A stretch of DNA of 64,000 bases from Gammaproteobacteria bacterium (GTDB lineage: Bacteria > Pseudomonadota > Gammaproteobacteria > Pseudomonadales > Azotimanducaceae). Shown piece after piece: positions 16,901 to 26,900 of the stretch. The first letter of the stretch is position 1. Every line of letters starts with the position of its first letter. The notes beneath the pieces are model-generated. The model searched no databases and was not told where the DNA came from. It saw nothing but the letters and a program-made list of their open reading frames with translations. The translations under genes were made by a program, and so were the position numbers. The stretch lies in contig JAPPAV010000102.1 of NCBI GenBank assembly GCA_026705345.1, forward strand, positions 1 through 64,000. The letters are read 5' to 3'.

Positions 16901-17841
16901 TTCCATTCGGCCAGACACGCGACGTCGGGCTTCAAGCCACGATTCACAATGGCGTCGGTTGTTCGCCAAACCGTAAAGTCCTCGTACTCCTCCAGGTTGA
17001 AGGGAGGGTCCCCGTAGCCCGCAAGCTCCATTTGATTTTCGACGCCCCGTTCTCTCCACAGTCGCGGTCCGTGCACTACGGCGTCAACGACGTGTAACAT
17101 CTCGTGGATCAACGCTACGTTGCCAGCTTCCCACTCCGTCAGCTCGGACCCTGGGGCTTGGGCTTGCGCGACGATTTCGCGGTAGTTGAACTCGATGATG
17201 ATCGGCCCTCCGTCCTCCGGGACATAGGTCGCTCCCGGGACGGGTTCCCCATCCGAGTTGACCAGATTGTTGTTCCACGAGATGCGCGGACTCACGTGCC
17301 CCCAGTAGTTGGCTGGAAAGGTGCCCGGTGGCAGGCAGTCCTTGATCTTGCCCATGACATCGAGAGCGGAGTTGTCCTGGCAATCCCAAACGTCTAAGGC
17401 GAAGTTGAAGGTCTGGCCCCACTTCGGGCAACCGGCCACCGGGGGTTCGGGCTTGCAGTGGAAGGTGTCGTTGCCATCGTCGTACGCCTTCACCTTGCCG
17501 CCCCCGCACACGCAGCTGGCGTCCACCTTCGTCGCCCCGCACGTCGGCGCATTCTCAACGGTATCCCTGATCACATGGGTGACGGGGTCCCACACCAACT
17601 TGTTGATTCTGTTCAGCCACGACTGTATGAACCCGGGACACTGGTTGATCCTGTTGACCTTTCTGCCGCCCGGGCACCGGATTTTATTGCCGATCACGAT
17701 GATCGTTTCGATTTCCTCCCCGCCGTCGTACCCCGGTGCTTCCTCACCGGGCGGTACGGGTGCGCCCTGCGCGAACGCGCCGACTGCCGAAGCAAGCCCG
17801 ACCGCCAACACGGCCCTCCGCAGTAGTTGTCTGTGTTCCAT
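16897..17841 (-). CDS. Secreted HExxH metalloprotein (putative peptidase)
   Basis: A 314-residue exported protein. A signal peptide is visible (RRAVLAVGLASAVGAFAQGA). Just after it comes EEIETIIVIGNKIRCPGG, which resembles the TonB-box-like ETIVVTG motif of outer-membrane receptors. The middle is cysteine-rich (ASCVCGGG, FHCKPEPP, GCPKWG, WDCQDN, DCLPPG). A zinc-protease-like HEMLHVVD motif occurs near residue 245, with further acidic residues downstream. A Shine-Dalgarno (GGGGGA) precedes the ATG. It shares a 4-bp overlap with the next gene. The right-hand boundary of its promoter region is only about 72 bp from the inverted repeat of the recombinase cassette. Peptidase activity is an inference from HExxH. 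Confidence 0.65.
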   Translation of the reverse strand: MEHRQLLRRAVLAVGLASAVGAFAQGAPVPPGEEAPGYDGGEEIETIIVIGNKIRCPGGRKVNRINQCPGFIQSWLNRINKLVWDPVTHVIRDTVENAPTCGATKVDASCVCGGGKVKAYDDGNDTFHCKPEPPVAGCPKWGQTFNFALDVWDCQDNSALDVMGKIKDCLPPGTFPANYWGHVSPRISWNNNLVNSDGEPVPGATYVPEDGGPIIIEFNYREIVAQAQAPGSELTEWEAGNVALIHEMLHVVDAVVHGPRLWRERGVENQMELAGYGDPPFNLEEYEDFTVWRTTDAIVNRGLKPDVACLAEWK

Positions 17842-17913
17842 GATATATCCCCCAAAGCGACAGAGAGTGCAAACGAAACCCGGCCCCCTCGCCCGGTGCC
17901 GGGCTGCTGTTGC

Positions 17914-17927
17914 TTAACTCGCGTTAA
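17914..17927 (+). repeat. Left recombination-site-like palindrome
   Basis: TTAACTCGCGTTAA, arms TTAAC/GTTAA with TCGC centre. It is 21 bp upstream of the recombinase ATG and the exact inverse of the right-hand site. Confidence 0.75.
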
Positions 17928-17948
17928 CCGAACCGGAGAGCTGTAGAC

Positions 17949-19007
17949 ATGACCCTTGGAACCACACGCCTGGCCCACGAAGACAACGCCGAACCCCAAG
18001 CCGACGGGCCGTTCGTCGTCCTCGTCGTACTTCGCCCGACGGCCGCGCAGCCGGAAAGCAAGCCGACGTCCGCCGCAAACGGACCCCACCTGGACATCGA
18101 ACTGGCGATCCGCCTGCTCGACGACGCGGCGCTCGCCGAGAGCACCCGCAGGACGTACGCGGGCGCCCTCCGTCGCTACCGGGAGTGGCTGGCCGGACGG
18201 TCTCCGACCGACCGGCTGCTGGCGGCCTACCTCGGCGTGCTGTTCGACAGGGGCCTAGCGCCACCCAGCGCCGAACTGGCGGTCGCCGCCGTGCGGCGCG
18301 CCGTCCGGGATTTCGCCCGCGCCGGACACGACTGCGCCGAGCCGCCCGCGGGACACCTGACGGCCGAACGGCTCGAGCGGTTCCGCCGCGACGGCGCGGG
18401 GCGGGGACGCGGCCAGGCCGGCGCCCTGCGCTGGGAAGACGCCGACAGCATGAGCGAATGCGCCGAGGCCGAGGATGATCCGAGGGGGATCCGCGACGCG
18501 GCGCTGATCGGCGTCACCTCCGACGCGCTGCTCCGCGTTTCCGAGACGTCCGCGCTGGACGCCGCGGACGTGTCGTTCCGGGACGACGGCTCGGCGCACC
18601 TGACGATCCCCCGGAGCAAGACCGACCAGCACGGGGACGGCGCGGTTCTCCACGTGGCGCCTGCCGCCGCCGGACGAATCCGGAACTGGATGGACACCGC
18701 GGGAATCGAATCCGGCCCGCTGTTCCGCCCGGTGGCCGGTCGCCGCATGGTGGTGGAGAAGAGACTGGGATCGGCAGCCGTCCGGGCGGCCATCAAGCGC
18801 CGCGCCGTCCTGGCCGGCATCTTCCGCCGCGTCTCCGGGCACTCGCTGCGCGTCGGCGCCGCGCAGTCGCTGGCGGAGGGGGGCGCGTCGCTGGTGGAGC
18901 TGCAGGTTGCCGGCCGCTGGACCTCTACCGCGATGCCGGCGCGCTACGTGCGCGGACAGGACGCCTGCCGCGGTGCGGTGGCACGGCTGCGGGGCGGCAA
19001 GAAATAA
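17949..19007 (+). CDS. Tyrosine recombinase / phage-type integrase
   Basis: A 352-residue recombinase with a complete catalytic set: Arg196 (ALLRVSETSAL), Lys224 (PRSKTDQHGDG), the H-x-x-R pair His298/Arg301 (GHSLRVGAAQSL), Trp324 (VAGRWTST) and the nucleophile Tyr333 (PARYVRGQD). Residues ~50-125 form a SAM-like core-binding domain (LAESTRRTYAGALRRYREWL). The family is the single-gene integrase type seen in proteobacteria, not an integron integrase (no additional IntI-type motif seen). The N-terminal 45 residues are poorly conserved in appearance, so the true start may be a little downstream. Codon use is strongly GC3-rich like its neighbours, so there is no sign of recent foreign origin. 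Confidence 0.88.
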   Translation: MTLGTTRLAHEDNAEPQADGPFVVLVVLRPTAAQPESKPTSAANGPHLDIELAIRLLDDAALAESTRRTYAGALRRYREWLAGRSPTDRLLAAYLGVLFDRGLAPPSAELAVAAVRRAVRDFARAGHDCAEPPAGHLTAERLERFRRDGAGRGRGQAGALRWEDADSMSECAEAEDDPRGIRDAALIGVTSDALLRVSETSALDAADVSFRDDGSAHLTIPRSKTDQHGDGAVLHVAPAAAGRIRNWMDTAGIESGPLFRPVAGRRMVVEKRLGSAAVRAAIKRRAVLAGIFRRVSGHSLRVGAAQSLAEGGASLVELQVAGRWTSTAMPARYVRGQDACRGAVARLRGGKK

Positions 19008-19055
19008 TGTTGCAGAAAGCGCTTGCAACCCGCGAAACGGTAGTGATAGGGTTCA

Positions 19056-19069
19056 TTAACGCGAGTTAA
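19056..19069 (-). repeat. Right recombination-site-like palindrome
   Basis: TTAACGCGAGTTAA, the exact reverse complement of the left site, 49 bp after the recombinase stop codon. Between it and the end of rpoC (about 19070-19332) I see no gene, only a terminator-like hairpin. Confidence 0.75.
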
Positions 19070-19298
19070 TCGACTAGCATTGCGCTTCGAAACGATAAAG
19101 CCGCCTGTAACGCCTGTCCCTGAGTTCTTCCCTACGAGACGCCCGATCTTCCCTTTGATTTGTGCGTGAGGGAGGCCGAGAGCCGCGGCTACCCGCGAGC
19201 CTCTGCGTGTACTCGCAAGCCGAGCTCGGCGGAGTCGGAACCGCTATCCGGCGGCGTCCGCCCTGGTCGGTCCTATCGAAGCTCATTGATCGCAACGC

Positions 19299-19324
19299 CG
19301 GCACGACGGCGAACCGTCGTGCCG
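19299..19324 (-). terminator. Hairpin immediately downstream of rpoC
   Basis: A perfect 11-bp stem (CGGCACGACGG / CCGTCGTGCCG) around a CGAA tetraloop, 9 bp after the rpoC stop codon. CGAA-type (GNRA-like in the complementary strand: UUCG) loops make very stable hairpins, and on the minus strand the loop reads TTCG. There is no strong U-tract, so it may also protect the 3' end of the mRNA. Confidence 0.6.
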
Positions 19325-19332
19325 CCGCGCAC

Positions 19333-22300
19333 TCAACTCGAGCTCAATGCCTCCGACAGCGCCTGCTCGATCTCGTCGGCCGTGGCGCCCTGTTCGCGGG
19401 CCAACCGGGCCTGGGCTTCCTCTTCCCGGCGTTGCTTGCGGTCCTGGTGGTAGTTCAGACCCGTCCCCGCCGGGATCAGCCGCCCGACGACGACGTTCTC
19501 CTTCAATCCGCGCAGGAAGTCCCGTTTCCCGGTCACGGCAGCCTCGGTCAGCACACGCGTCGTCTCCTGGAACGACGCCGCCGAAATGAACGACTCCGTC
19601 GCCAAGGAGGCCTTGGTGATGCCGAGCAGTACGCGCTCGTATTTCACGGGATTGAGACCGTGGCCCTCGAGGCGCTCGTTCTCAAGCAGCACGTTGACGA
19701 ACTCGGCCTGCTCGCCCCGGATGTAGTCCGAGTCGCCCGGGTCGACGATCTCGACCTTGCGGAGCATCTGGCGGACGATGGTCTCGATGTGCTTGTCGTT
19801 GATCGTCACGCCCTGAAGCCGGTACACCTCCTGGATTTCGTAGATGATGTACTTCGCGAGTTCGGCAACTCCCTTCAACCGGAGAATGTCGTGGGGACTC
19901 TCCGGACCTTCCGAGATGACCTCGCCGCGTTCGACGTGCTCACCCTCGAAAACCGAGATCTGCCGCCACTTGGGAATCAAGGTCTCCACCACCTCGTGGG
20001 TGATGATGTCGCCCCGCTCGACCGTGGCGCCCGCGGCCGGCACGATGCGGTGGGAGTCCGGGATCGTCACGGACAGCTCCTCGCCATCCTCCGGCGTGAT
20101 CACAACGGTCCTCTCCTTCTCTAGGACCGCGAGCTGGCCCGTGACCTCGGCCCGCAATCCCTCGCCCGTGACGACCAGCCGTCTCTTGCCCTTGGTTTCC
20201 TTGCCGAAGCTCACCGTTCCGGTGGCTTCCGCGAGGATCCCCGGCTCTTTCGGCCGGCGCGCCTCGAAGAGGTCGGCGACGCGTGGCAAACCGCCGGTGA
20301 TGTCGCGCGTCTTTGAGCCCTCCTGAGGAATTCGGGCAATCACGTCGCCCACACCCACAGCCGCGTTGTCCTCCACGTTTAGGATCGCGTTGTCCGGCAA
20401 CGAATAGTGGGCCGGCACATCCGTATTAGCGTGGTTTACCGCTTCGCCCGAGACATCGACCAACCTGACCCCGGGACGCATGTCCTTGCCCGCCGTGGGG
20501 CGGTCTTTCGGATCCAGAACCGTGATGCTAGACAGGCCGGTCAGTTCGTCGATCTGTCGATTTACCGACAGACCCTGTTCCATGTCCTCGAACACGACGC
20601 GACCAGCCACCTCAGTAATGATTGGGTGAGTATGCGGATCCCAGTTCGCGATGACTTGACCGGCACCGATGATCTCGTCCGGCCGCGCAGTGATGACTGC
20701 GCCGTATGGCAGCTTGTAGCGTTCCCGCTCGCGGCCGTACTCGTCGACGATCGCGATTTCCCCGGAGCGCGACACCGCCACCAAACCGCCGGAGTCCCGT
20801 TCCACCAGCTTCAGATTGTGCACTCGTACTGCGCCGCCGAAACGCACCTGGACGCTGTCGTTTGCCGTTGCCCGGGACGCCGCGCCGCCGATGTGGAACG
20901 TCCGCATGGTCAGCTGGGTGCCCGGCTCGCCAATGGACTGGGCCGCGATCACGCCCACCGCTTCGCCGACATTGACCCGGTGGCCCCGGGCTAGGTCGCG
21001 CCCGTAGCATTCCGCGCAGACGCCATACCGGGTTTGGCAGGTAATGGGCGAACGCACCTCGATCTCGTCGACGCCCATGTGCTCCAGGCGTTCCACCCAG
21101 GCCTCATCGAGCATTGTGCCCCTGGGGATGAGTTCGTTCTCGCCGTCGACGTCGACCACGGGCCGGGCGAGCACGCGACCGAGCACCCGGGCCGAGAGCG
21201 GCTCGACCACATCGCCGCCCTCGATCAGGGCGGTCATCACCAGACCCTTTTCGGTGCCGCAGTCGGCTTCGGTGACGACGAGATCCTGCGCCACGTCGAC
21301 GAGACGGCGCGTCAGGTATCCCGAGTTCGCCGTCTTCAGCGCGGTGTCCGCCAGTCCCTTGCGGGCGCCGTGCGTCGAAATGAAGTACTCGTTCACCGAC
21401 AGGCCTTCGCGGAAGTTCGCGATGATCGGGGTCTCGATGATGCTGCCATCCGGCCGCGTCATCAGACCGCGCATCCCGGCCAGTTGCCTGATCTGGGCCT
21501 GCGAGCCACGAGCCCCTGAATCCGAATACATGTGCACGGAGTTGAACATTGCGCCGTGGGCCCAATTGTCCGGGATTGTCGTTTCCGCCGTCCCTGCCGA
21601 AATCCCCTTCATCATGGACGCCGACACCAAGTCCTCCGCCCGGGACCAGATGTCCACCGCCTTGTTGTATTTCTCGCCCTGGGTCACGAGACCGGAGGCA
21701 TATTGCGACTCAATCTCGGCGACTTCCTTCCGTGCACCGGCGATGATCGCGGCCTTGTCATCCGGTATGACAAAATCTTCGATCCCGATGGACGCGCCGG
21801 AAGACGTCGAATAGCCGAATCCCGCGTACATCAATTGGTCAGCGAAGACCACGGTCTCCTTGAGGCCGACGTTGCGATAGCATGAATTGATCAGCGCCGA
21901 GATCGCACGCCGGTCGAGTTTCTTGTTGACCAGCGAGAAAGGCAGTTCCTGCGGCAGGAGTTCGTAGAGCAATGCCCGACCCACAGTGGTCTCGACTAAG
22001 GACTCGACGACGCCCTCGTCATTCCGTTCCGGGATGCGCACCTTGACGATGGCGTGGAGATCAACGCTCCCAGTGTCGAAGGCACGTCTGACCTCGGCTA
22101 TGTCGCTGAACTTCCTGCCTTCGCCTGCGACACCCGATTTTTCTCGTGTCATGTAGTAGAGGCCGAGGACGACGTCGTGGGTCGGCACGATGATCGGCTC
22201 GCCACTGGCCGGCGACAGCACGTTGTTGGTCGACATCATCAGCGCCCGGGCTTCGAGTTGCGCTTCGAGCGTCAACGGTACGTGCACGGACATCGTGTCG

Positions 22301-23883
22301 CCGTCAAAGTCGGCGTTGAAGGCGGCACAAACCAACGGGTGCAGCTGAATCGCGTTGCCTTCGATGAGCAGCGGTTCGAAGGCCTGGATGCCCAACCTGT
22401 GCAGGGTCGGCGCCCGGTTTAGCAGCACCGGATGCTCGCGGATGACCTCCGCGAGAATGTCCCAGACCTCAGCGGTCTCCCGCTCCACCATGCGCTTGGC
22501 CGACTTGATGGTGGTGGCCAGTCCCCGTGTTTCGAGCTTTCCGAAGATGAACGGCTTGAACAGCTCCAGCGCCATCTTCTTCGGGAGCCCGCACTGGTGC
22601 AGCTTCAAGGTCGGGCCAACGACGATGACCGTCCGCCCGGAGTAGTCGACGCGCTTGCCCAGGAGGTTCTGCCGGAACCGTCCCTGCTTGCCCTTGATCA
22701 TGTCCGCGAGCGACTTCAGCGGTCGCCGGTTGGATCCCGTGATGGCCCGACCGCGACGACCGTTGTCGAGCAGCGCGTCCACGGCTTCCTGCAGCATCCG
22801 CTTCTCGTTGCGTACGATGATGTCCGGCGCATTGAGATCGAGCAGTCTTTTCAGGCGGTTGTTGCGGTTGATCACCCGACGGTAGAGATCGTTCAGGTCC
22901 GATGTCGCGAACCGCCCGCCGTCCAACGGTACCAGCGGACGCAGGTCCGGCGGCAACACCGGCAGCACGGTGAGGATCATCCACTCGGGCTTGTTGGCTT
23001 TCCCGTGGGTACTCGACTGGAACGCCTCCATGAGCTTCAAGCTCTTCGAGAGCTTCTTGCGTTTGGTCTCCGAAGTCGACGTGCGGACCTGTTCCGCGAT
23101 CTGTTCGACCCGGCTTTCGAGATCCAGGGCAATCAGGAGTTCGCGAACGGCTTCGCCACCCATCATCGCCGTGAACTCGTCGCCGTGGCGTTCGATTTCC
23201 TCGTAGTACTCCTCGTCCGTCAGCAGCATGCCCGCCTCGATGCCCGGCACGGTGCCCGGGTCGGTGACGACATGGTTCTCGAAATAGAGCACGCTCTCCA
23301 CCGAGCGCAGCGTGCCGATGTAGCGCCGCTCCACCCACAGATTCGGTGCCAGCCCCGGACGGGTTTCCTGGGATGCCTCGTGGTCTTCGCGGCAGGTGTA
23401 GCGTTTCGACAGGTTCGACACCATGTCACCGGGCGCATAGTGCTGACCCGCCTTCCAGCTCGTCAGCTTGCCGTGGCTGTCCTCGCCGTAGCCCGCGTCG
23501 AGCAGCAGTCCGATCCGCGAGGGCAACGACTTGAGGAACCAGATGTGGGCGACGGGACTCGCCAGTTCGATGCGTCCCATGCGTTCGCGGCGAACCTTCG
23601 AAAGGGTCACCTCCACCCCGCACTTCTCGCACATGACGCCGCGGTGCTTGAGCCGCTTGTACTTGCCGCACAGACATTCGTAGTCCTTGGTGGGACCGAA
23701 GATCCGGGCGCAGAACAAGCCGTCCCGCTCCGGCTTCAAGGTGCGGTAGTTGATGGTCTCGGGCTTCTTGACTTCGCCGTAGGACCACGAGCGGATCATC
23801 TCCGGTGACGCCAGTCCGATGCGCAGGCTGTCGAACTCGTCCGGTGCGCTCTGGCCCCTAAACAGATTGATGAGATCTTTCAT
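19333..23883 (-). CDS. rpoC: DNA-directed RNA polymerase subunit beta' (with two extra segments)
   Basis: A 1516-residue beta' subunit, about 110 residues longer than the E. coli protein. The zinc ribbon cysteines are at residues 70, 72, 85 and 88 (CLCGKYK...VMCEKC). The catalytic Mg-binding motif is NADFDGD, and the second zinc site includes [11 protein letters not shown]. The SI3-type insertion of gammaproteobacteria is present. Two further insertions set it apart: about 60 residues after the clamp sequence [10 protein letters not shown] (residues 130-191), and about 50 residues before IPKWRQ near the C-terminus (residues 1240-1302). Both keep the reading frame and sit between well-conserved blocks. 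The gene follows rpoB after 48 bp in the classical operon. Confidence 0.98.
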   Translation of the reverse strand: MKDLINLFRGQSAPDEFDSLRIGLASPEMIRSWSYGEVKKPETINYRTLKPERDGLFCARIFGPTKDYECLCGKYKRLKHRGVMCEKCGVEVTLSKVRRERMGRIELASPVAHIWFLKSLPSRIGLLLDAGYGEDSHGKLTSWKAGQHYAPGDMVSNLSKRYTCREDHEASQETRPGLAPNLWVERRYIGTLRSVESVLYFENHVVTDPGTVPGIEAGMLLTDEEYYEEIERHGDEFTAMMGGEAVRELLIALDLESRVEQIAEQVRTSTSETKRKKLSKSLKLMEAFQSSTHGKANKPEWMILTVLPVLPPDLRPLVPLDGGRFATSDLNDLYRRVINRNNRLKRLLDLNAPDIIVRNEKRMLQEAVDALLDNGRRGRAITGSNRRPLKSLADMIKGKQGRFRQNLLGKRVDYSGRTVIVVGPTLKLHQCGLPKKMALELFKPFIFGKLETRGLATTIKSAKRMVERETAEVWDILAEVIREHPVLLNRAPTLHRLGIQAFEPLLIEGNAIQLHPLVCAAFNADFDGDTMSVHVPLTLEAQLEARALMMSTNNVLSPASGEPIIVPTHDVVLGLYYMTREKSGVAGEGRKFSDIAEVRRAFDTGSVDLHAIVKVRIPERNDEGVVESLVETTVGRALLYELLPQELPFSLVNKKLDRRAISALINSCYRNVGLKETVVFADQLMYAGFGYSTSSGASIGIEDFVIPDDKAAIIAGARKEVAEIESQYASGLVTQGEKYNKAVDIWSRAEDLVSASMMKGISAGTAETTIPDNWAHGAMFNSVHMYSDSGARGSQAQIRQLAGMRGLMTRPDGSIIETPIIANFREGLSVNEYFISTHGARKGLADTALKTANSGYLTRRLVDVAQDLVVTEADCGTEKGLVMTALIEGGDVVEPLSARVLGRVLARPVVDVDGENELIPRGTMLDEAWVERLEHMGVDEIEVRSPITCQTRYGVCAECYGRDLARGHRVNVGEAVGVIAAQSIGEPGTQLTMRTFHIGGAASRATANDSVQVRFGGAVRVHNLKLVERDSGGLVAVSRSGEIAIVDEYGRERERYKLPYGAVITARPDEIIGAGQVIANWDPHTHPIITEVAGRVVFEDMEQGLSVNRQIDELTGLSSITVLDPKDRPTAGKDMRPGVRLVDVSGEAVNHANTDVPAHYSLPDNAILNVEDNAAVGVGDVIARIPQEGSKTRDITGGLPRVADLFEARRPKEPGILAEATGTVSFGKETKGKRRLVVTGEGLRAEVTGQLAVLEKERTVVITPEDGEELSVTIPDSHRIVPAAGATVERGDIITHEVVETLIPKWRQISVFEGEHVERGEVISEGPESPHDILRLKGVAELAKYIIYEIQEVYRLQGVTINDKHIETIVRQMLRKVEIVDPGDSDYIRGEQAEFVNVLLENERLEGHGLNPVKYERVLLGITKASLATESFISAASFQETTRVLTEAAVTGKRDFLRGLKENVVVGRLIPAGTGLNYHQDRKQRREEEAQARLAREQGATADEIEQALSEALSSS
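19978..20166 (-). other. Internally duplicated beta-barrel segment in RpoC C-terminal region
   Basis: RpoC residues 1240-1302. The inserted part contains [19 protein letters not shown], which repeats at 29-residue spacing the native [19 protein letters not shown] (identical or similar at I-P, I, G, V-E-R-G and [DE]-[IV]-I). The segment before it ([13 protein letters not shown]) matches the E. coli ITPVDGSDPYEEM that normally precedes IPKWRQ. This looks like a tandem duplication of one sandwich-barrel element of beta'. Confidence 0.6.
23311..23496 (-). other. Extra beta'-clamp domain in RpoC resembling a CBM5/12-like module
   Basis: This encodes RpoC residues 130-191, absent from E. coli beta', where [10 protein letters not shown] is followed directly by the equivalent of [11 protein letters not shown]. 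The insert has the spacing W-x-x-G-x-x-Y-x-x-G-D-x-V ... Y-x-C ... D-H-x-A-S ... P-x-x-x-P-x-L-W, which matches the small beta-sheet carbohydrate-binding fold found in chitinases and phage tail proteins. In Thermus the same clamp position carries a large unrelated insertion, so the site tolerates extra domains. The relationship is by pattern only. Confidence 0.6.
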
Positions 23884-23931
23884 GTTCTCTTGGTCCTTGT
23901 TCTTTCAGCAACGTTGAGGCTGGTCACGCAC

Positions 23932-26900
23932 TTAGTCCCGATGCAGGTCGATGTCGATCCCGAGGGATCGGATCTCCTTCACGAGAACATTGAAGGATTC
24001 CGGCATCCCCGGGTCCATCTCGAAGTCGCCGTCGACGATGTTCTTGTACATCTTCGTACGGCCCGTCACGTCGTCGGACTTGACCGTCAGTACTTCCTGC
24101 AAGGTATAGGCCGCGCCGTAGGCTTCGAGTGCCCATACCTCCATTTCGCCGAACCGCTGACCGCCGAACTGCGCCTTGCCCTGCAACGGCTGCTGCGTGA
24201 CAAGACTGTAGGATCCGGTGGAACGGCAGTGCATCTTGTCGTCCACCAGGTGATCCAGTTTCAGCATGTACATGTACCCGACGGTCACCGGACGGTCGAA
24301 GGAGTCCCCGGTGCGACCGTCGTAGAGCACGGTCTGGCCGCTGCTCGGCAAGCCAGCGAGCTCAAGCAGGTTGCGGATGTCGTCCTCCTTGGCACCGTCG
24401 AACACCGGCGTCGCGATGGGTACCCCGTCGCGAAGGTTCTCCGCGAGTTCCAGAATCTCCGGGTCGGTCAAGGTGCCCAGATCCTCGCCTTGGCCGTTGA
24501 CCGATCCGTCGCCGTTGTAGACCTTGTCCAAGTAGCTGCGCATCGTTGCCGCGCGTTCGGCAATGCTCGGCCCCGAGTCTGCCTCGAGCAGCTGGCCGAT
24601 CTTTTCGCCGACCCCTTTCGCCGCCCAACCAAGGTGTGTCTCGAGTACCTGGCCGACGTTCATTCGGGATGGCACACCCAGTGGATTCAGTACGATGTCC
24701 ACGGGCTCGCCGTGTTCGTCGAACGGCATGTCCTCCACCGGCATGATGACCGATACCACGCCCTTGTTGCCGTGGCGTCCCGCCATCTTGTCGCCGGGCT
24801 GGATGCGCCGCTTGATGGCGAGGTAGACCTTGACGAATTTGAGCTCTCCCGGCCGGAGGTCGTCGCCGCCTTCGATCTTGGTCTTCTTGTCCACGAAAAC
24901 CGCATCCAGTTCGCGCCGTCTCGCCTTGAGCTGCCGCTCCGCCTTGTCGAGCTGGCTGTTCAGGGCATCGTCTGCCATCCGCACCCGGAACCACTGGTCG
25001 GAACTCAGTTCGTCGAGATAGGCGTCGGTGATTTCAGCCCCGCTGTCGAGCTCGGGCGCGCTGGCGGCTTCGTTGCCGCAGAGGGCCTCGCGCAGCCGCT
25101 CGAACGTGGCGCCCTCGACGATGCGGTACTCGTCGTCGAGATCCTTCTTGATCTCCTCGAGTTCCATACGCTCGATGTCCAACGCGCGCTTGTCCTTCTC
25201 CAGCCCGTCCCGGGTGAAGATGCGAACGTCGATGACGGTGCCGCGGACGCCCGTGGGAACCCTGAGCGAGGTGTCCTTAACGTCCGACGCCTTCTCGCCG
25301 AAGATCGCGCGCAGGAGCTTTTCCTCCGGTGTCAGCTGGGTTTCGCCCTTGGGCGTGACCTTGCCGACCAGGATGTCCCCCGGTGCGACTTCGGCACCCA
25401 CGTAGACGATTCCCGACTCGTCGAGCTTCGCCAAGGCGGACTCGCCGACATTGGGGATGTCGCAGGTGATCTCCTCCGGGCCTAGCTTCGTGTCCCGTGC
25501 GCTGCAGGTAAGCTCCTGGATGTGCACGCTGGTGAAGCGGTCCTCCTGCACGACGCGTTCGGAGATCAGTATCGAGTCCTCGAAGTTGTAGCCGTTCCAG
25601 GGCATGAAGGCGATGCGCATGTTCTGGCCCAGCGCCAGCTCGCCGGTATCCACCGACGGACCGTCGGCGAGAATATCCCGCGCCGATATCCGGTCGCCTT
25701 CCTTCACGAGTGGCCGCTGATTGATGCAGGTGTTCTGGTTCGAGCGCGTGAACTTGGTCAGGTTGTAGATGTCGACGCCGGCCTCGCCCGCGGTCATCTC
25801 GTCGTCGTCCACCCGCACGACGATTCGTGCGGCATCCACGGAGTCCACCACGCCGCCCCGTTCCGCGATCATGCAAACGCCCGAGTCGCGTGCGACATGG
25901 CGTTCAATCCCGGTACCCACGAGTGGCGTCTCGGTGCGGATGGTCGGGACCGCCTGGCGCTGCATGTTCGAACCCATGAGCGCACGGTTGGCATCGTCGT
26001 GCTCCAGGAAGGGGATCAGCGCCGCCGCCACCGACACGAGCTGCTTCGGCGACACGTCCATGTAGTCGACCTTCTCCGGCGCCATCTTCGTGAATTCGTT
26101 CAGGTGGCGAACATCGACGAAATCCTCGACGAAACGCCCCGAGTCGTCGAGCACCGAGTTGGCCTGGGCAATCACATGTTCGGCTTCGTCGATCGCCGAC
26201 AGGTAGTGGCAGTGGGCCTCGTATCGAGCCGGTGCCGCCCCTTTCCCGAGCTTCCGGTTCGCCGCCTCGGCATCCTGGCGACTCATCACCTCGCCGGTGC
26301 GAAACCCCGAGTCGCCCCCTGCCGTGATGCGTACTTCGTCGACGACGCAACCGTCCTCCACCCGGCGGTAGGGAGTCTCCAGGAATCCGTATCGGTTGGT
26401 ACGCGCGTAAGCCGCCAGCGAGTTGATCAGTCCGATGTTCGGGCCTTCCGGCGTCTCGATGGGGCAGATTCGCCCGTAGTGGGTCGGATGCACGTCGCGG
26501 ACCTCGAAACCAGCACGCTCCCGGGTCAGTCCGCCCGGACCGAGGGCGGACACGCGTCGCTTGTTCGTCACCTCCGAGAGCGGGTTGGTCTGGTCCATGA
26601 ACTGCGAGAGTTGGCTCGAACCGAAGAACTCCTTGATGGCCGCCGCCACCGGTTTCGCGTTGATCATGTCCTGGGGCATCAGCCCCTCGGACTCCGCCAT
26701 GGACAGGCGTTCCTTGACCGCCCGCTCGACCCTGATGAGACCGACGCGGAACTGGTTCTCCGCCATCTCCCCGACGGATTTGACCCGTCGATTGCCGAGG
26801 TGGTCGATGTCGTCCACCGATCCCTTGCCGTTCTTGATCTCGATCAGGGTCTTCAAGACATCGATGATGTCCTGATTGGTCAGAATCCCGGGGCCGGTGA

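Larger units (their letters stand above)
17914..19069. mobile_element. Stand-alone tyrosine-recombinase cassette bounded by identical inverted palindromic sites
   Basis: A single recombinase gene fills an 1156-bp segment whose two ends carry TTAACTCGCGTTAA (17914-17927) and its exact reverse complement TTAACGCGAGTTAA (19056-19069). Each site is itself a palindrome, TTAAC-4 bp-GTTAA, the size of a minimal tyrosine-recombinase core half-site pair. GAACC lies a few bases inside both ends. The cassette lies between the secreted-protein operon and the 3' end of rpoC, a place not occupied by such a gene in enteric genomes. I infer a mobile or invertible element carrying only its recombinase; movement has not been shown. 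Confidence 0.65.

Noticed and set aside
17949-19007. Integron integrase
   Set aside because: The catalytic residues fit any tyrosine recombinase; no additional IntI-type motif or attC array of gene cassettes is visible.
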